This document shows, in pieces, positions 31,893 through 41,033 of a DNA stretch of 64,000 bases. Under the pieces are notes generated by a model. That model saw nothing but the letters and a program-made list of their open reading frames with translations, ran no database searches and was not told where the DNA came from. Position 1 is the first letter of the stretch. Every line of letters starts with the position of its first letter. The DNA lies in assembly GCA_038363005.1 (NCBI GenBank), contig JBBQBI010000022.1, forward strand, positions 25,803-89,802, read 5' to 3'. The position numbers were made by a program, and so were the translations under genes. Source of the stretch: JAKOWB01 sp038363005 (GTDB lineage Bacteria; Pseudomonadota; Alphaproteobacteria; Kiloniellales; JACOMY01).

Positions 31893-32905
31893 GGGTGCAG
31901 CAACCTGGGATTGGTGACGATGGCCAGCACGTCGGCCAGTAGGTTCAGCAGGATGTAGACCGCGGCGAAGATCAGTGCGCAGGCCTGCACCACCGGCACG
32001 TCGCGCGAGGCGACGGCGTCGACCATGAGCTGGCCGATGCCGGGATAGACGAAGACCACCTCGACCACCACCACGCCAGCGATGAGATAGGCGAGGTAGA
32101 GCGCGACGATGGTGACGATCGGCGCCCAGGCGTTGGGCAGCGCGTGGTGCAGGATCACCCGCGCCGGCCGCATGCCCTTCAGGCGCGCCATCTCGATATA
32201 GGGGTTGGCCAGCAGGTTGACCACGGCAGCGCGCGTCATGCGCAGCATGTGCGCCACGGTGCCCAGCACCAGGGTCAGCACCGGCAGGGCCAGGCGCGTC
32301 AGCTGCTCGCTCAGCGGCATGTCGGCGGAGACCATGGCGACGGAATGGAACAGGTGCCACTTCACCGCCAGGAACAGCATCAGCAGGTAGGCGACGAAGA
32401 ACTCCGGCACCGAGATGGCGGCCAGGGTCAGCCCATTGACCAGGCGGTCGAACCAGGAATTGCGCCACAGCGCGGCCAGCAGCCCAAGCAGCAGCGACAG
32501 CGGCACGGCGATCAGCGCGGTGGCACCGGCCAGAAGTAGCGTGTTGCCCAGGCGCGGGGCGACCAGGGAGACCACGCTGCGGCCCTCGCCGCTGAAGCTG
32601 CCGACCGAGGCGAAGGACTGGCCGAAATCGCCGGCCAGAACGCCGCCGATCCAGGTCAGGTAGCGCTCGACCGGTGGCCGGTCGAGGCCGAGCTCCTTTT
32701 GGAAGGCGGCGACGGTGTCGGGTGTCGCCGACTGTCCCAGGATAGCGTGGGCGAAGTCGCCGGGTAGCGCCTCGATGGCGGCGAAGATGATGATGGAGAC
32801 CAGGAACAACGTGACCAGGCCCAGGGCCAGGCGCTGCAGCAGGGTGCGCAGCACCGGACTGAGCCGCCGCCGCCTGGCGGGCGGATCGGCGGGCAGGGCG
32901 GTCAT
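31889..32905 (-). CDS. Peptide-type ABC transporter permease (DppB-like)
   Basis: The 338-residue protein is a six-helix permease of the DppB type: LGLVTLFLVSIIIFAAIEALPGDFA at the N-terminus, the ATPDTVAAFQKELGLDRPPVERYLTWIGGVLAGDFG periplasmic segment, and the EMARLKGMRPARVILHHALPNA EAA loop. It begins about 125 bases after the binding-protein gene; a strong hairpin occupies the gap. It pairs with the downstream DppC-like subunit. Confidence 0.93.
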   Translation of the reverse strand: MTALPADPPARRRRLSPVLRTLLQRLALGLVTLFLVSIIIFAAIEALPGDFAHAILGQSATPDTVAAFQKELGLDRPPVERYLTWIGGVLAGDFGQSFASVGSFSGEGRSVVSLVAPRLGNTLLLAGATALIAVPLSLLLGLLAALWRNSWFDRLVNGLTLAAISVPEFFVAYLLMLFLAVKWHLFHSVAMVSADMPLSEQLTRLALPVLTLVLGTVAHMLRMTRAAVVNLLANPYIEMARLKGMRPARVILHHALPNAWAPIVTIVALYLAYLIAGVVVVEVVFVYPGIGQLMVDAVASRDVPVVQACALIFAAVYILLNLLADVLAIVTNPRLLHP

Positions 32906-32944
32906 GCGGGCGCTCGGATCACGTCTCGGCTCTCCACGGAAACG

Positions 32945-32976
32945 GAGCGCGGCGGACCGGCGGGTCCGCCGCGCTC
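32945..32976 (-). terminator. Perfect 14-bp intercistronic hairpin
   Basis: GAGCGCGGCGGACC and GGTCCGCCGCGCTC are exact complements around a GGCG loop. The hairpin lies between the binding-protein gene (upstream in transcription) and the first permease gene. Such stem-loops usually stabilise the binding-protein mRNA and cut read-through, giving an excess of binding protein. No U-tract follows. Confidence 0.7.
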
Positions 32977-33029
32977 ATCTAGGCAACGCCGGCAGGCCGC
33001 CAGGCGTCAAGCCGGACGGTGTCAGGCGG

Positions 33030-34619
33030 TCAGGCGAACCACCAGCGCTCGGCGAACTTCATGCCGTCCATGTCGGCGTTGCTGCCGACCTGCCCGTGCG
33101 CCAGCTTCTTGTCGTAGGCACCGACCAGATTGTTGAAGGCCAAGATGATGTTGCCGCTGTCGTCGTGAATCAGCTGCTGCATCTCGGCGTACATGGCGGC
33201 GCGCTTGGCCTCGTCCAGCTCGGCGCGGGCCGTCACCAGCAACGAGTCGAAGTGCTCGTTCTTCCAGAAGGTCTCGTTCCAGGCGGCGCTGCTGGCATAG
33301 CCGATGGTCAGCATCCAGTCGGCCGTGGGCCGCCCGGTCCAGGCGCCGGCAACGAAGGGCTTCTTCAGCCAGACGTTGTCCCAGTAGCCGTCGTTCGGCT
33401 CGCGCACCACCTCGAGGTCGATGCCGCACTTGGCGGCCTGCTGCTGGAACAGCACCGCGGCGTCGACTGCGCCGGCGAAGGCGGCGTCGGCGGCCGAAAG
33501 CTGGATCTTCAGCGAGGACAGGCCAGCCTTGTTCAGGTGGAACTTCACCTTGTCAGGGTCGTAGACGTGCTTCGGCGCCGGGTCGATGGCGAACTTGATG
33601 CTGGGCGCCAGCGGGTTGTCGTTGCCCACCGTGGCGTGGCCCAGGAACACCTTGTCGACAATCTCCTGCCGGTCGATGGCGTACTTCACCGCCAGGCGCA
33701 CGTCGTTGTTGTCGAAGGGCGCCTGGTTGCAGGCCATGGCCAGGTTGTAGTGGACGTAGGCGGTGACCTCGTTGATCGCGATCTCTGGATTGCGCTGCAG
33801 CAGCTGCAGGGTCTTCAGGTCGGCGCGCGCGATGTAGTCCACCTCGCCGGTGGTCAGCGCATTGGTGCGCGCCGTCACATCGTGCATGGAGAAGAAGGCG
33901 ATCTCGTCGAACCAGGGCTGATTGTTCTTGTGGTAGTTCGGGTTGCGCTTGCCCTGGAACTTCACGCCGGGCTCGAAGGTCTCCAGCACGAAGGGCCCGG
34001 TGCGCACGCCGCTTTCCCAGTCGACGCCACCACCGTCCTTGGCCGGCATGATCGGCAGGTGGTAGTCGCTGACGATATAGGGGAAGTCGGCCGAGCCGCC
34101 GGCCAGCGTGAAGACCACTAGCCCCGGACCGTCGGCCTTCACCTCGGTCACCTGCTTCAGGAAGGACTTGGCGGCCGACTTGGTCTCGCCCATGTGGTGC
34201 AGGATCGATTCCACCACGTCGGTCGCGGTGACGTCGCGACCGTTGTGGAAGGTCAGCCCCTGGCGCAGGCGGAAGGCCCAGGTGGCGGCGCCGTTGGAGG
34301 GCTCGAAGGACTCCGCCAGGTCGCCGACCACATTGCCCTGGGCGTCGATCTCGGTCAGCGCGTTCGACAGCGCGCCGAACAGGGCGGCCTGCGAGAAGAC
34401 GTCCGGATAGCCGCGCGGATCCAGCGAGTCGCTGGTTGAGCCGTGCGCCAGGCCGACGCGGGCGAAGCCGCCGCGCCTGGCCTCGGCGCGCACCGCGCGG
34501 GTGAAGAGAGTCTCGGCCGCCGCAACGGTCAGGCCGACGGCCAGCGCCTGCTGGATGAAGTCGCGCCGCGACATGCGGCCCTTGCCGGCCAGGCGCGTGA
34601 ATCTGTCAAAGTCAGCCAT
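33030..34619 (-). CDS. Peptide-type ABC transporter substrate-binding protein
   Basis: The 529-residue protein is an SBP_bac_5 (DppA/OppA-like) binding protein. A twin-arginine-like leader is present (MSRRDFIQQALAVGLTVAAAETLF), with the family motifs DLAESFEPSNGAATWAFRLRQGLTFHNG and YAIDRQEIVDKVFLG. It would capture the ligand in the periplasm. The start follows GGGAGG. It heads the operon with two permeases and the double ATPase and is divergent from an RraA-like gene. The ligand cannot be read from sequence. Confidence 0.92.
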   Translation of the reverse strand: MADFDRFTRLAGKGRMSRRDFIQQALAVGLTVAAAETLFTRAVRAEARRGGFARVGLAHGSTSDSLDPRGYPDVFSQAALFGALSNALTEIDAQGNVVGDLAESFEPSNGAATWAFRLRQGLTFHNGRDVTATDVVESILHHMGETKSAAKSFLKQVTEVKADGPGLVVFTLAGGSADFPYIVSDYHLPIMPAKDGGGVDWESGVRTGPFVLETFEPGVKFQGKRNPNYHKNNQPWFDEIAFFSMHDVTARTNALTTGEVDYIARADLKTLQLLQRNPEIAINEVTAYVHYNLAMACNQAPFDNNDVRLAVKYAIDRQEIVDKVFLGHATVGNDNPLAPSIKFAIDPAPKHVYDPDKVKFHLNKAGLSSLKIQLSAADAAFAGAVDAAVLFQQQAAKCGIDLEVVREPNDGYWDNVWLKKPFVAGAWTGRPTADWMLTIGYASSAAWNETFWKNEHFDSLLVTARAELDEAKRAAMYAEMQQLIHDDSGNIILAFNNLVGAYDKKLAHGQVGSNADMDGMKFAERWWFA

Positions 34620-34812
34620 GGTTTGCCTCCCGCTGCGGCCTCGTCGGGCCTCTTGCTTGCGGTCGAGTATTCGGAGCGGCCGCCCAAAAGACAAATGAAG
34701 CAATAACGCTCTGAGGCATGGCTTTTTTTGTGCCAGCTCGCGGCGACACCGGTCGTTGCCGCGCCCCTCGGCAGGTCCTACAAGGGGCGATCACTGCAGC
34801 AACGAGGCGCCC

Positions 34813-35520
34813 ATGCCGCTCGATCCCCAGCTTCGCGACGTCCTGCTCGGCCTCTCCACCGCCACGGTGACCACGGTCCTGCTGAAGCAGGGCCTGCGCA
34901 ACGTCTGGATCCGCGGCGCCCTGCCGCTGGCGCCGGGTCAGCCGCGCCTGGTCGGCCCGGCCTTCACCCTGCGCTTCGTGCCAGCGCGCGAGGACTTGGC
35001 GACGCCGGCTTCCTGGGCCTCGCCGCGCTCGACCCGCGCCGCCATCGAGGAGATGCCGGCGGGCTGCATCGCCGTGGTCGACGCCATGGGCATCACCGAT
35101 GCCGGCATCTTCGGCGACATCCTGACCCTGCGCATGCAGAAGCGCGGCGTGGTCGCACTGGTCAGCGACGGCGTGGTGCGCGACGCCGTCGGCGTACTGG
35201 CCCCCGGCCTGCCGGTCTGGTGCGCCGGCGTGGCGGCGCCGCCCTCGGTCGCCGGCCTGACCTTCGCCGGCTGGCAGGAGGCGATCGGCTGCGGCGGCGT
35301 CGCGGTGATGCCGGACGACGTCATCATGCTCGACCAGGACGGCGCCGTGGTGATCCCGGCCGCGCTGGTCGCCCATGTCGCCGAGCAGGGGCCGGAGCAG
35401 GAGCGCCTGGAGGCTTGGATCGTCAGCGAGGTGGAACGCGGCGTGCCGCTGCCCGGCCTCTACCCAGCGAACGAGGAAACCAAGGCGCGCTACGCCGCGT
35501 GGAAGAACAAGAAACAGTAG
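34813..35520 (+). CDS. RraA / HMG-CHA aldolase family protein
   Basis: The 235-residue protein belongs to the RraA-like fold, which includes RNase E inhibitors and 4-hydroxy-4-methyl-2-oxoglutarate or oxaloacetate-type aldolases and decarboxylases. The active-site block is present: FGDILTLRMQKRGVVALVSDGVVRDA and later GVAVMPDDVIMLDQDGAVVIP. Retention of the metal-site Asp (VVRD) suggests an enzyme rather than RraA itself. It is divergent from the peptide-type transporter, so the imported compound may be fed to it; that link is inference. Confidence 0.82.
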   Translation: MPLDPQLRDVLLGLSTATVTTVLLKQGLRNVWIRGALPLAPGQPRLVGPAFTLRFVPAREDLATPASWASPRSTRAAIEEMPAGCIAVVDAMGITDAGIFGDILTLRMQKRGVVALVSDGVVRDAVGVLAPGLPVWCAGVAAPPSVAGLTFAGWQEAIGCGGVAVMPDDVIMLDQDGAVVIPAALVAHVAEQGPEQERLEAWIVSEVERGVPLPGLYPANEETKARYAAWKNKKQ

Positions 35521-35662
35521 CTACCGACGCGGCGTCGGGTACCTGCATTGCCGCGATGTGCATTGACCCTCCGACGAAGCGAGGTGGACCTTAGCCACCC
35601 TCGCGGCCAAGGGCCGAGGGGCAACGAGCGCACAGAAACGCATAGAGACGAGGGAGCAACCC

Positions 35663-36682
35663 ATGAAGATTCGAGTTCTGATGGCGGCAGCCGCGCTGCT
35701 ACTGGCGGCGCAGCCGGCTTCGGCCGCGACGCTGGATGACGTCATCGCGCGCGGCAACATCAACTGCGGTGTCGGCGAGGGCTTCCCCGGCTTCTTCGCA
35801 CCCGACGACAGCGGCGCCTGGCACGGCCTGGACGTGGATTTCTGCCGGGCGCTGGCGGCGGCGGTGCTGGGCGATGCCGACAAGGTGGTCTATCTGCCGG
35901 CGACCCCGGCGGCACGGTTCGCCCAGCTGCAGTCCGGCCAGGTCGACCTGCTGTCCCGCTCGGTGACCGAGAACCTGACGCGTGACGCCAGCCTGGGGCT
36001 GAACTTCGTCGGCATCACCTTCTACGACGGCCAGGGCTTCATGGTGCGCAAGGACCTGGGCGTCACCAGCGCGCTGCAGCTTGCCGGCGCGACAGTCTGC
36101 ACCCAGACCGGCACCACCACCGAACTGAACCTGGCCGACTACTTCCACCAGCACGGCATGAGCTACACTCCGGTGGTCTTCGAAAAGGTCGACGAGCTGC
36201 TGGCCGCCTTCGAGGCGCAGCGTTGCGACGTCTACACCACGGACAAGTCGACGCTATCGGCGCGTATCAAGAAGATGCAGGACCCGAGCGCCTACGTGAT
36301 CCTGCCGGAGACCATCTCCAAGGCCGCCAACGGCCCGGTGGTGCGCCAGGACGACGGCCAGTGGGAAGATATTGTCCGCTGGGTGCGCAACGCCTGGATC
36401 GCCAGCGAGGAGCTTGGCATCACCTCGGCCAACGTCGACGAGATGAAGGCCTCGTCGAACAATCCCGAGATCCGGCGCCTGCTGGGCGTCGATGGCGAAC
36501 TGGGCAGCCTGCTGAAGCTGCAGCCCGAGTGGGCCTACCGCGTGATCAAGCTGGTCGGCAACTATGGCGAATCCTACGAGCGCAACCTCGGCGCCGGCAG
36601 CGTCGTGTTCATCGACCGCTCGCAGAGCCTCAACCGTCTGTGGCGCGATGGCGGCCTGATGTTCTCGCCCGCCTTCCAGTGA
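35663..36682 (+). CDS. aapJ: General amino-acid ABC transporter binding protein (AapJ-like)
   Basis: The 339-residue protein has a signal peptide (KIRVLMAAAALLLAAQPASAA) and the AapJ/BztA hallmarks: VIARGNINCGVGEGFPGFF, GLDVDFCRALAAAVLGD, QSGQVDLLSRSVTENLTRD and FVGITFYDGQGFMVRK. AapJ binds a broad range of L-amino acids in the periplasm of alphaproteobacteria. The ATG follows AGGGAG. A long hairpin separates it from aapQ, as expected for a binding-protein gene at the head of an operon. Confidence 0.94.
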   Translation: MKIRVLMAAAALLLAAQPASAATLDDVIARGNINCGVGEGFPGFFAPDDSGAWHGLDVDFCRALAAAVLGDADKVVYLPATPAARFAQLQSGQVDLLSRSVTENLTRDASLGLNFVGITFYDGQGFMVRKDLGVTSALQLAGATVCTQTGTTTELNLADYFHQHGMSYTPVVFEKVDELLAAFEAQRCDVYTTDKSTLSARIKKMQDPSAYVILPETISKAANGPVVRQDDGQWEDIVRWVRNAWIASEELGITSANVDEMKASSNNPEIRRLLGVDGELGSLLKLQPEWAYRVIKLVGNYGESYERNLGAGSVVFIDRSQSLNRLWRDGGLMFSPAFQ

Positions 36683-36696
36683 TCCTGGGGCTGATC

Positions 36697-36731
36697 CGCG
36701 CGGCGACGGGGCCTGGCCCCGCCGCCGCGCG
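36697..36731 (+). terminator. 17-bp intercistronic hairpin (one mismatch)
   Basis: Two 17-base arms centred on the T at 36714 are complementary at 16 of 17 positions. The structure begins about 15 bases after the aapJ stop codon and ends 18 bases before the aapQ start. Its position and strength match a binding-protein mRNA stabiliser that reduces read-through to the permease genes. Confidence 0.7.
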
Positions 36732-36749
36732 CCGCTAGCGAGGAACCAG

Positions 36750-37898
36750 GTGCGCGGCCCACGCCGGCGCCGCCGGCCACCGCGGGCGTGGCTGGTGGAG
36801 GGGCTGATCTATGTCGCGCTGCTGACCGCGGTGGTGCTGGTCTTCGGCCGCGCACTGGACAACCTGGCCGACCGCGGCATGGCCAGCGGCTTCGGCTTCC
36901 TCGGCAACCGCGCTGGCTTCGACGTCGGCTTCAAGCTGATCGCCTTCGATTCCGCCGACAGCTACGGCCGCGCCTTCCTCGTCGGGCTGCTCAATACGCT
37001 GCTGGTGTCGCTGGTCGCCCTGGTGCTGGCCACACTGCTGGGTCTGCTGGTGGCCATTGGCCGGTTGTCGCGCAGCCCGGCGCTGGCTGGCCTGGCGCGG
37101 GTCTATGTCGAGGTGGTGCGCAACTGCCCGCTGCTGCTGCAGATCCTGGCCTGGTACTTCCTGGCCCTGGCGCCGCTGCCGCCGGCGCGGCAGTCGCTGA
37201 CCCTGGGCGGCGGCCTGCTGCTCAACAACCGCGGCCTCTACCTGCCGGCGCCCGGCTTTGACGGCCTGGCCGCCGCCGCGGGTGGCCTGGCCCTGTTGCT
37301 GGCACTGGCACTGCTGGCATGGTGGCTTTGGCGCCGGCGCCACCAGGGCATCGCGCCGGTCCGCCGCCGGCTGCCGGTGCTGCTCGCCGGGCTGGGCCTG
37401 CTGGCCGCGCTGGGGCTGCTGCTGTGGCGCCTGGAGTGGGAGCGCCCGGCCCTCCAGGGCTTCAACGTGCAGGGCGGCATCGTGCTGGTGCCGGAATTCA
37501 TCGCCCTGACCCTGGCGCTCTCGATCTACGCCAGCGCCTTCATCGCCGAGATCTTCCGCGCCAGCATCCAGGCGATCGACCACGGCCAGGGCGAGGCCGC
37601 CCGCGCGCTAGGCTGCAGCCGCTGGCAAAGCCTGCGCCTGGTGATCCTGCCCTTGGCGCTGCGCAGCAGCCTGCCGCCGCTGACCAACCAGTACGTCAAC
37701 GTCATCAAGTACTCCTCGCTGGCGGCGGCCATCGGCTACCCCGACCTGATGCAGATCTTCGCCAAGACGACGCTGAACCAGACCGGCCAGGCCATCGAGG
37801 TCATCAGCATGACCATGGGGGTTTACCTGGCGATCAGCCTGGCCATGGCCGCGCTGATGCGCTGGTACGAGGCGCGCGTCGCGCTGGTCAGTCGATGA
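36750..37898 (+). CDS. aapQ: General amino-acid ABC permease (AapQ-like)
   Basis: The 382-residue protein is the longer Aap-type permease, with a periplasmic-side insertion between helices typical of AapQ/BztB (LADRGMASGFGFLGNRAGFDV near the N-terminus). The EAA loop EAARALGCSRWQSLRLVILP contacts the missing ATPase partner. The start is GTG, preceded by GAGGAA. It shares an ATGA overlap with aapM. The channel would be formed with AapM. Confidence 0.93.
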   Translation: MRGPRRRRRPPRAWLVEGLIYVALLTAVVLVFGRALDNLADRGMASGFGFLGNRAGFDVGFKLIAFDSADSYGRAFLVGLLNTLLVSLVALVLATLLGLLVAIGRLSRSPALAGLARVYVEVVRNCPLLLQILAWYFLALAPLPPARQSLTLGGGLLLNNRGLYLPAPGFDGLAAAAGGLALLLALALLAWWLWRRRHQGIAPVRRRLPVLLAGLGLLAALGLLLWRLEWERPALQGFNVQGGIVLVPEFIALTLALSIYASAFIAEIFRASIQAIDHGQGEAARALGCSRWQSLRLVILPLALRSSLPPLTNQYVNVIKYSSLAAAIGYPDLMQIFAKTTLNQTGQAIEVISMTMGVYLAISLAMAALMRWYEARVALVSR

Positions 37899-38989
37899 TG
37901 TTGGACGGTGACATGGCCGCCGGTCGCCGTTCGCCGTCGCGCCGGGCATTTGGCCTGCTGCGGCGTCTCTTCGCCGACTGGCCGACGGCGATGGCCAGCC
38001 TGCTGGCGCTGGGCCTTCTGGCCCTGGCGCTGCCCGGCGCGCTGCGCTGGGCGCTGTTCGATGCCACCTTCACCGGCGGTGCTGAGGCCTGTGGCATCCA
38101 GGGGGCCTGCTGGGTCTTCATTGGCGCGCGGCTGGACCAGTTCCTCTACGGCTTCTATCCGGCGGCGGAGCGCTGGCGTGTCGACCTGGGGTTCCTGCTG
38201 CTCGTGCTGCTGCTGGTGCCGCTGTTCCTGCCGCGCTTTCGCTACAAGGGCCGCTGGCTCGCCGCGGCGATCCTGTTTTTCCCGCCGGTCGCCTATGTGC
38301 TGTTCAGCGGCGGTCTGTTCGGCCTCGCCCTGGTGTCAACCAACCAGTGGGGTGGCCTCTTCGTCACCTTGCTGCTGTCAGTCACCGCGATGGCAATCTC
38401 GCTGCCCTGCGGCGTTCTGCTGGCCATCGCGCGCAGCTCCGGCCACCCGGTGGCCCGGCCAGTCGCGGCGGCGATCGTCGAGATCTTCCGCGGCGTGCCG
38501 CTGATCGCCATTCTCTTCATGGCGGTGGTCATGCTGCCGCTCTTCCTGCCGGACCAGGGGCTGCTCAGCCTCTTCGCCCGCGTTATCATCGGCATGGCGA
38601 TCTATGCCTCCGCCTACATGGCCGAGGTGATGCGCGGCGCGCTGCTGGCGGTGCCGGTGGAGCAGGACGAGGCTGCCGAAGCGCTGGGCCTCGGCTACTG
38701 GCAGCGGCTGCGCCTGGTTATCCTGCCGCAGGCTTTCCGCGTCGCCATCCCCAACATCGTGAACACCTTCGTGCAGCTGGTGAAGGACACCACCCTGGTG
38801 CTGATCATCGGCGTCTTCGACCTGCTGGGCATGGTGCAGGTCGCAGTCTCCGATCCGCAGTGGCTGGGGCGCTCGGTCGAAGGCTATGTCTTCGCTGGCG
38901 CGGTCTTCTTCGTGCTCTGCTTTGGCATGTCGAGCCTCAGCCGACGCCTGGAGCGGCGCTTGCGACAGCAGGAGCGACGCCGGCCATGA
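37895..38989 (+). CDS. aapM: General amino-acid ABC permease (AapM-like)
   Basis: The 364-residue permease has the AapM/BztC layout: a large first periplasmic part with EACGIQGACWVFIGARLDQFLYGFYP and the EAA loop EAAEALGLGYWQRLRLVILPQAFR. It overlaps aapQ at one end and the TrpE(G)-like gene at the other, both as ATGA. In known loci aapP, encoding the ATPase, follows immediately; here it does not. Confidence 0.93.
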   Translation: MMLDGDMAAGRRSPSRRAFGLLRRLFADWPTAMASLLALGLLALALPGALRWALFDATFTGGAEACGIQGACWVFIGARLDQFLYGFYPAAERWRVDLGFLLLVLLLVPLFLPRFRYKGRWLAAAILFFPPVAYVLFSGGLFGLALVSTNQWGGLFVTLLLSVTAMAISLPCGVLLAIARSSGHPVARPVAAAIVEIFRGVPLIAILFMAVVMLPLFLPDQGLLSLFARVIIGMAIYASAYMAEVMRGALLAVPVEQDEAAEALGLGYWQRLRLVILPQAFRVAIPNIVNTFVQLVKDTTLVLIIGVFDLLGMVQVAVSDPQWLGRSVEGYVFAGAVFFVLCFGMSSLSRRLERRLRQQERRRP

Positions 38990-41028
38990 CCATGAGCTTC
39001 GTTACGCGCGGTGGGCTGCGCGTCCGGCGCGACAGCCAGGAGGTCGCCGCGGCGCCGGCTTACGACACGTTGCTGGAGGCGCTGGACCGGCAGCGCGGCA
39101 TGCTGCTGCAATGCAGCGTCACCTACCCGGGCCGCTATCGGCCGCAGTGGCGTGGCCTGGTGACACCGGCGCTGCAGGTGTCCTGCCGGCAGGGTCGTTT
39201 TTCAATCGAGGCCCTGACGCCGCGCGGGCTGGCGCCGCTGCGGATGATCGCCGCGAGCCTCGAGCGCGAGACCGCGGGGGCCACCCTGGCCGGCGAGCTG
39301 GCGCCGCTGGGCGGCTTCTTCGGCCTGCTGCGTTGCCTGACCGCTGCCTTCGCCGCTGGGGATGACAAGGCGTTCGGCTTCTACGCCGCGCTTGGCTACG
39401 ACCTGGCGCTCGACCACTACGGCATCGAGCGGCAGCAGCCGCGCGACCCGCAGCAGCAGGAGGCCGTGCTCTACCTGGCCGAGGAACTGCTGGTCTGCCG
39501 CGATCCGGCGAGCGGCCGTGCCGAGCGCATCGCCTATGACTTCGACTTCGCCGGCGGCGACGCGGTGCCTGCGGTGCCGCCGGCTGCGCCGCCGATCCCG
39601 CTGACCCAGGTGGCGGGCGAGCCGCCAGCCGGGCAGTACCGCGATGTCGTGGCGCGCGCCCGCCAGGCCTGCCGCGACGGCACGCTGTTCGAGGTGGTGG
39701 CCGGCCAGTCCTTTCGGCGGCCCTACGCCGGCAAGCCCTCAGAGCTTTATCGCCGGCTCGAGCAGATCAACCCCAGCCCCTATGGCTTCCTGGCCAATCT
39801 GGGCGGCGAGCACCTGGTCGGCGCCTCGCCCGAGATGTTCATCCGTGTCACTGGCCGGCGGGTTGAGAGCTGCCCGATCTCCGGCACGGTGCGCCGCGGC
39901 CGCGACGCCTGCGAGGATGCTGAGCGCGCGCTGGGCCTGCTGACCTCGGCCAAGGCCGAGGCGGAGCTGACCATGTGCACCGACGTCGATCGCAACGACA
40001 AGGCGCTGGTCTGCGAGCCGGGCAGCATCCAGGTGATCGGCCGCCGGCAGCTGGAGACCTACAGCCACCTGATCCACACGGTCGATCACGTGACCGGCCA
40101 ACTGCGCGCCGATTGCGATGGCATCGACGCGCTGCAGGCGCACCTCTGGTCCGTGACCTTGACGGGTGCGCCGCGTGCCGCCGCCCTGCACTTCATCGAG
40201 GCGAACGAGAACGCGCCACGCCGCTGGTACGGCGGCGCCATCGGCCACATCGGCTTCGACGGCGACATCGACAGCGGCATCGTGCTGCGCGCGCTGCAGC
40301 TCGCCAGCGGCGTGGCCGAGGTGCGGGTCGGCGCCAGCCTGCTGCATTCTTCCGATCCGGAGGACGAGGAGCGCGAGACCCTGACCAAAGCGGCGGCCAT
40401 GTTCCGGGCGCTGGAGACCGCGGGCGAGGCGCCCGCGCCAGCCGCCGCGGCGCCCTTGGCGGAGCGCCCGGCCGGAGCTCCGGCGGAGATCCTGGTGGCC
40501 GACCTGGGCGGCCCCTTCGGCGCGCTGCTTGCCAGCCTGATGGCCAGCCAGGGACTCCAGGCCAGGCCCTTTGCGACCCTCGACGCCAGCGCCGGGCGGA
40601 GCGTCCTGCTGCTATCGGGCGCCGATCCGACCACGCAGGCCGCGGCGCGCGACCTGGCGGGCGAGCTGCTGCGGCGCGACTGCCGCCTGGTCGGCATCGG
40701 CCACGGCATGCTGGCGCTGGCCGAGGCCCTGGGTGCCCGCAGCCAGCCCGCGCCGGAACCGCAGCACGGCGCGCGGCTGCGCGTCGGCTGGGCCGATCCG
40801 GCATCGATCAGCGGTGGCCTGCTGGCGGTCGGTGCCGCCGTCGGCTGCTATCACCGCGCGCTGCTCGATCCTGCCTCGCTGCCGGCCGGTGTGGCCGTCG
40901 TGTTGCGGGCGACCGGGGGCGAGGTCCTGGCCTTCGAGGCGCCGGCCCAGCGCTGCGCTGGCCTGCTGTTCCATCCCGAATCGCTGCTGACGGACCGGGG
41001 CGCGGAGCTGCTTTACCGCCTATTGTGA
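38986..41028 (+). CDS. TrpE(G)-like fusion with a degenerate amidotransferase domain
   Basis: The 680-residue protein matches the rhizobial TrpE(G) fusion: a chorismate-binding anthranilate synthase domain (SPEMF 281-285, CPISGTVRRG, ELTMCTDVDRNDKA, SHLIHTVDHV, WYGGAIG) and a C-terminal TrpG-like domain from about 495. In the TrpG part the catalytic Cys of the GxCLG elbow is Gly572 (LVGIGHGM), and the SPGPG oxyanion loop is replaced by SGADPTT, though His663/Glu665 of FHPES remain. Glutaminase activity should be lost, so free ammonia would be needed, or the protein has another role. TGAPK is TGAPR here. It starts inside the aapM stop codon, so it is coupled to the amino-acid transporter. Confidence 0.85.
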   Translation: MTMSFVTRGGLRVRRDSQEVAAAPAYDTLLEALDRQRGMLLQCSVTYPGRYRPQWRGLVTPALQVSCRQGRFSIEALTPRGLAPLRMIAASLERETAGATLAGELAPLGGFFGLLRCLTAAFAAGDDKAFGFYAALGYDLALDHYGIERQQPRDPQQQEAVLYLAEELLVCRDPASGRAERIAYDFDFAGGDAVPAVPPAAPPIPLTQVAGEPPAGQYRDVVARARQACRDGTLFEVVAGQSFRRPYAGKPSELYRRLEQINPSPYGFLANLGGEHLVGASPEMFIRVTGRRVESCPISGTVRRGRDACEDAERALGLLTSAKAEAELTMCTDVDRNDKALVCEPGSIQVIGRRQLETYSHLIHTVDHVTGQLRADCDGIDALQAHLWSVTLTGAPRAAALHFIEANENAPRRWYGGAIGHIGFDGDIDSGIVLRALQLASGVAEVRVGASLLHSSDPEDEERETLTKAAAMFRALETAGEAPAPAAAAPLAERPAGAPAEILVADLGGPFGALLASLMASQGLQARPFATLDASAGRSVLLLSGADPTTQAAARDLAGELLRRDCRLVGIGHGMLALAEALGARSQPAPEPQHGARLRVGWADPASISGGLLAVGAAVGCYHRALLDPASLPAGVAVVLRATGGEVLAFEAPAQRCAGLLFHPESLLTDRGAELLYRLL

Positions 41029-41033
41029 GGGTC

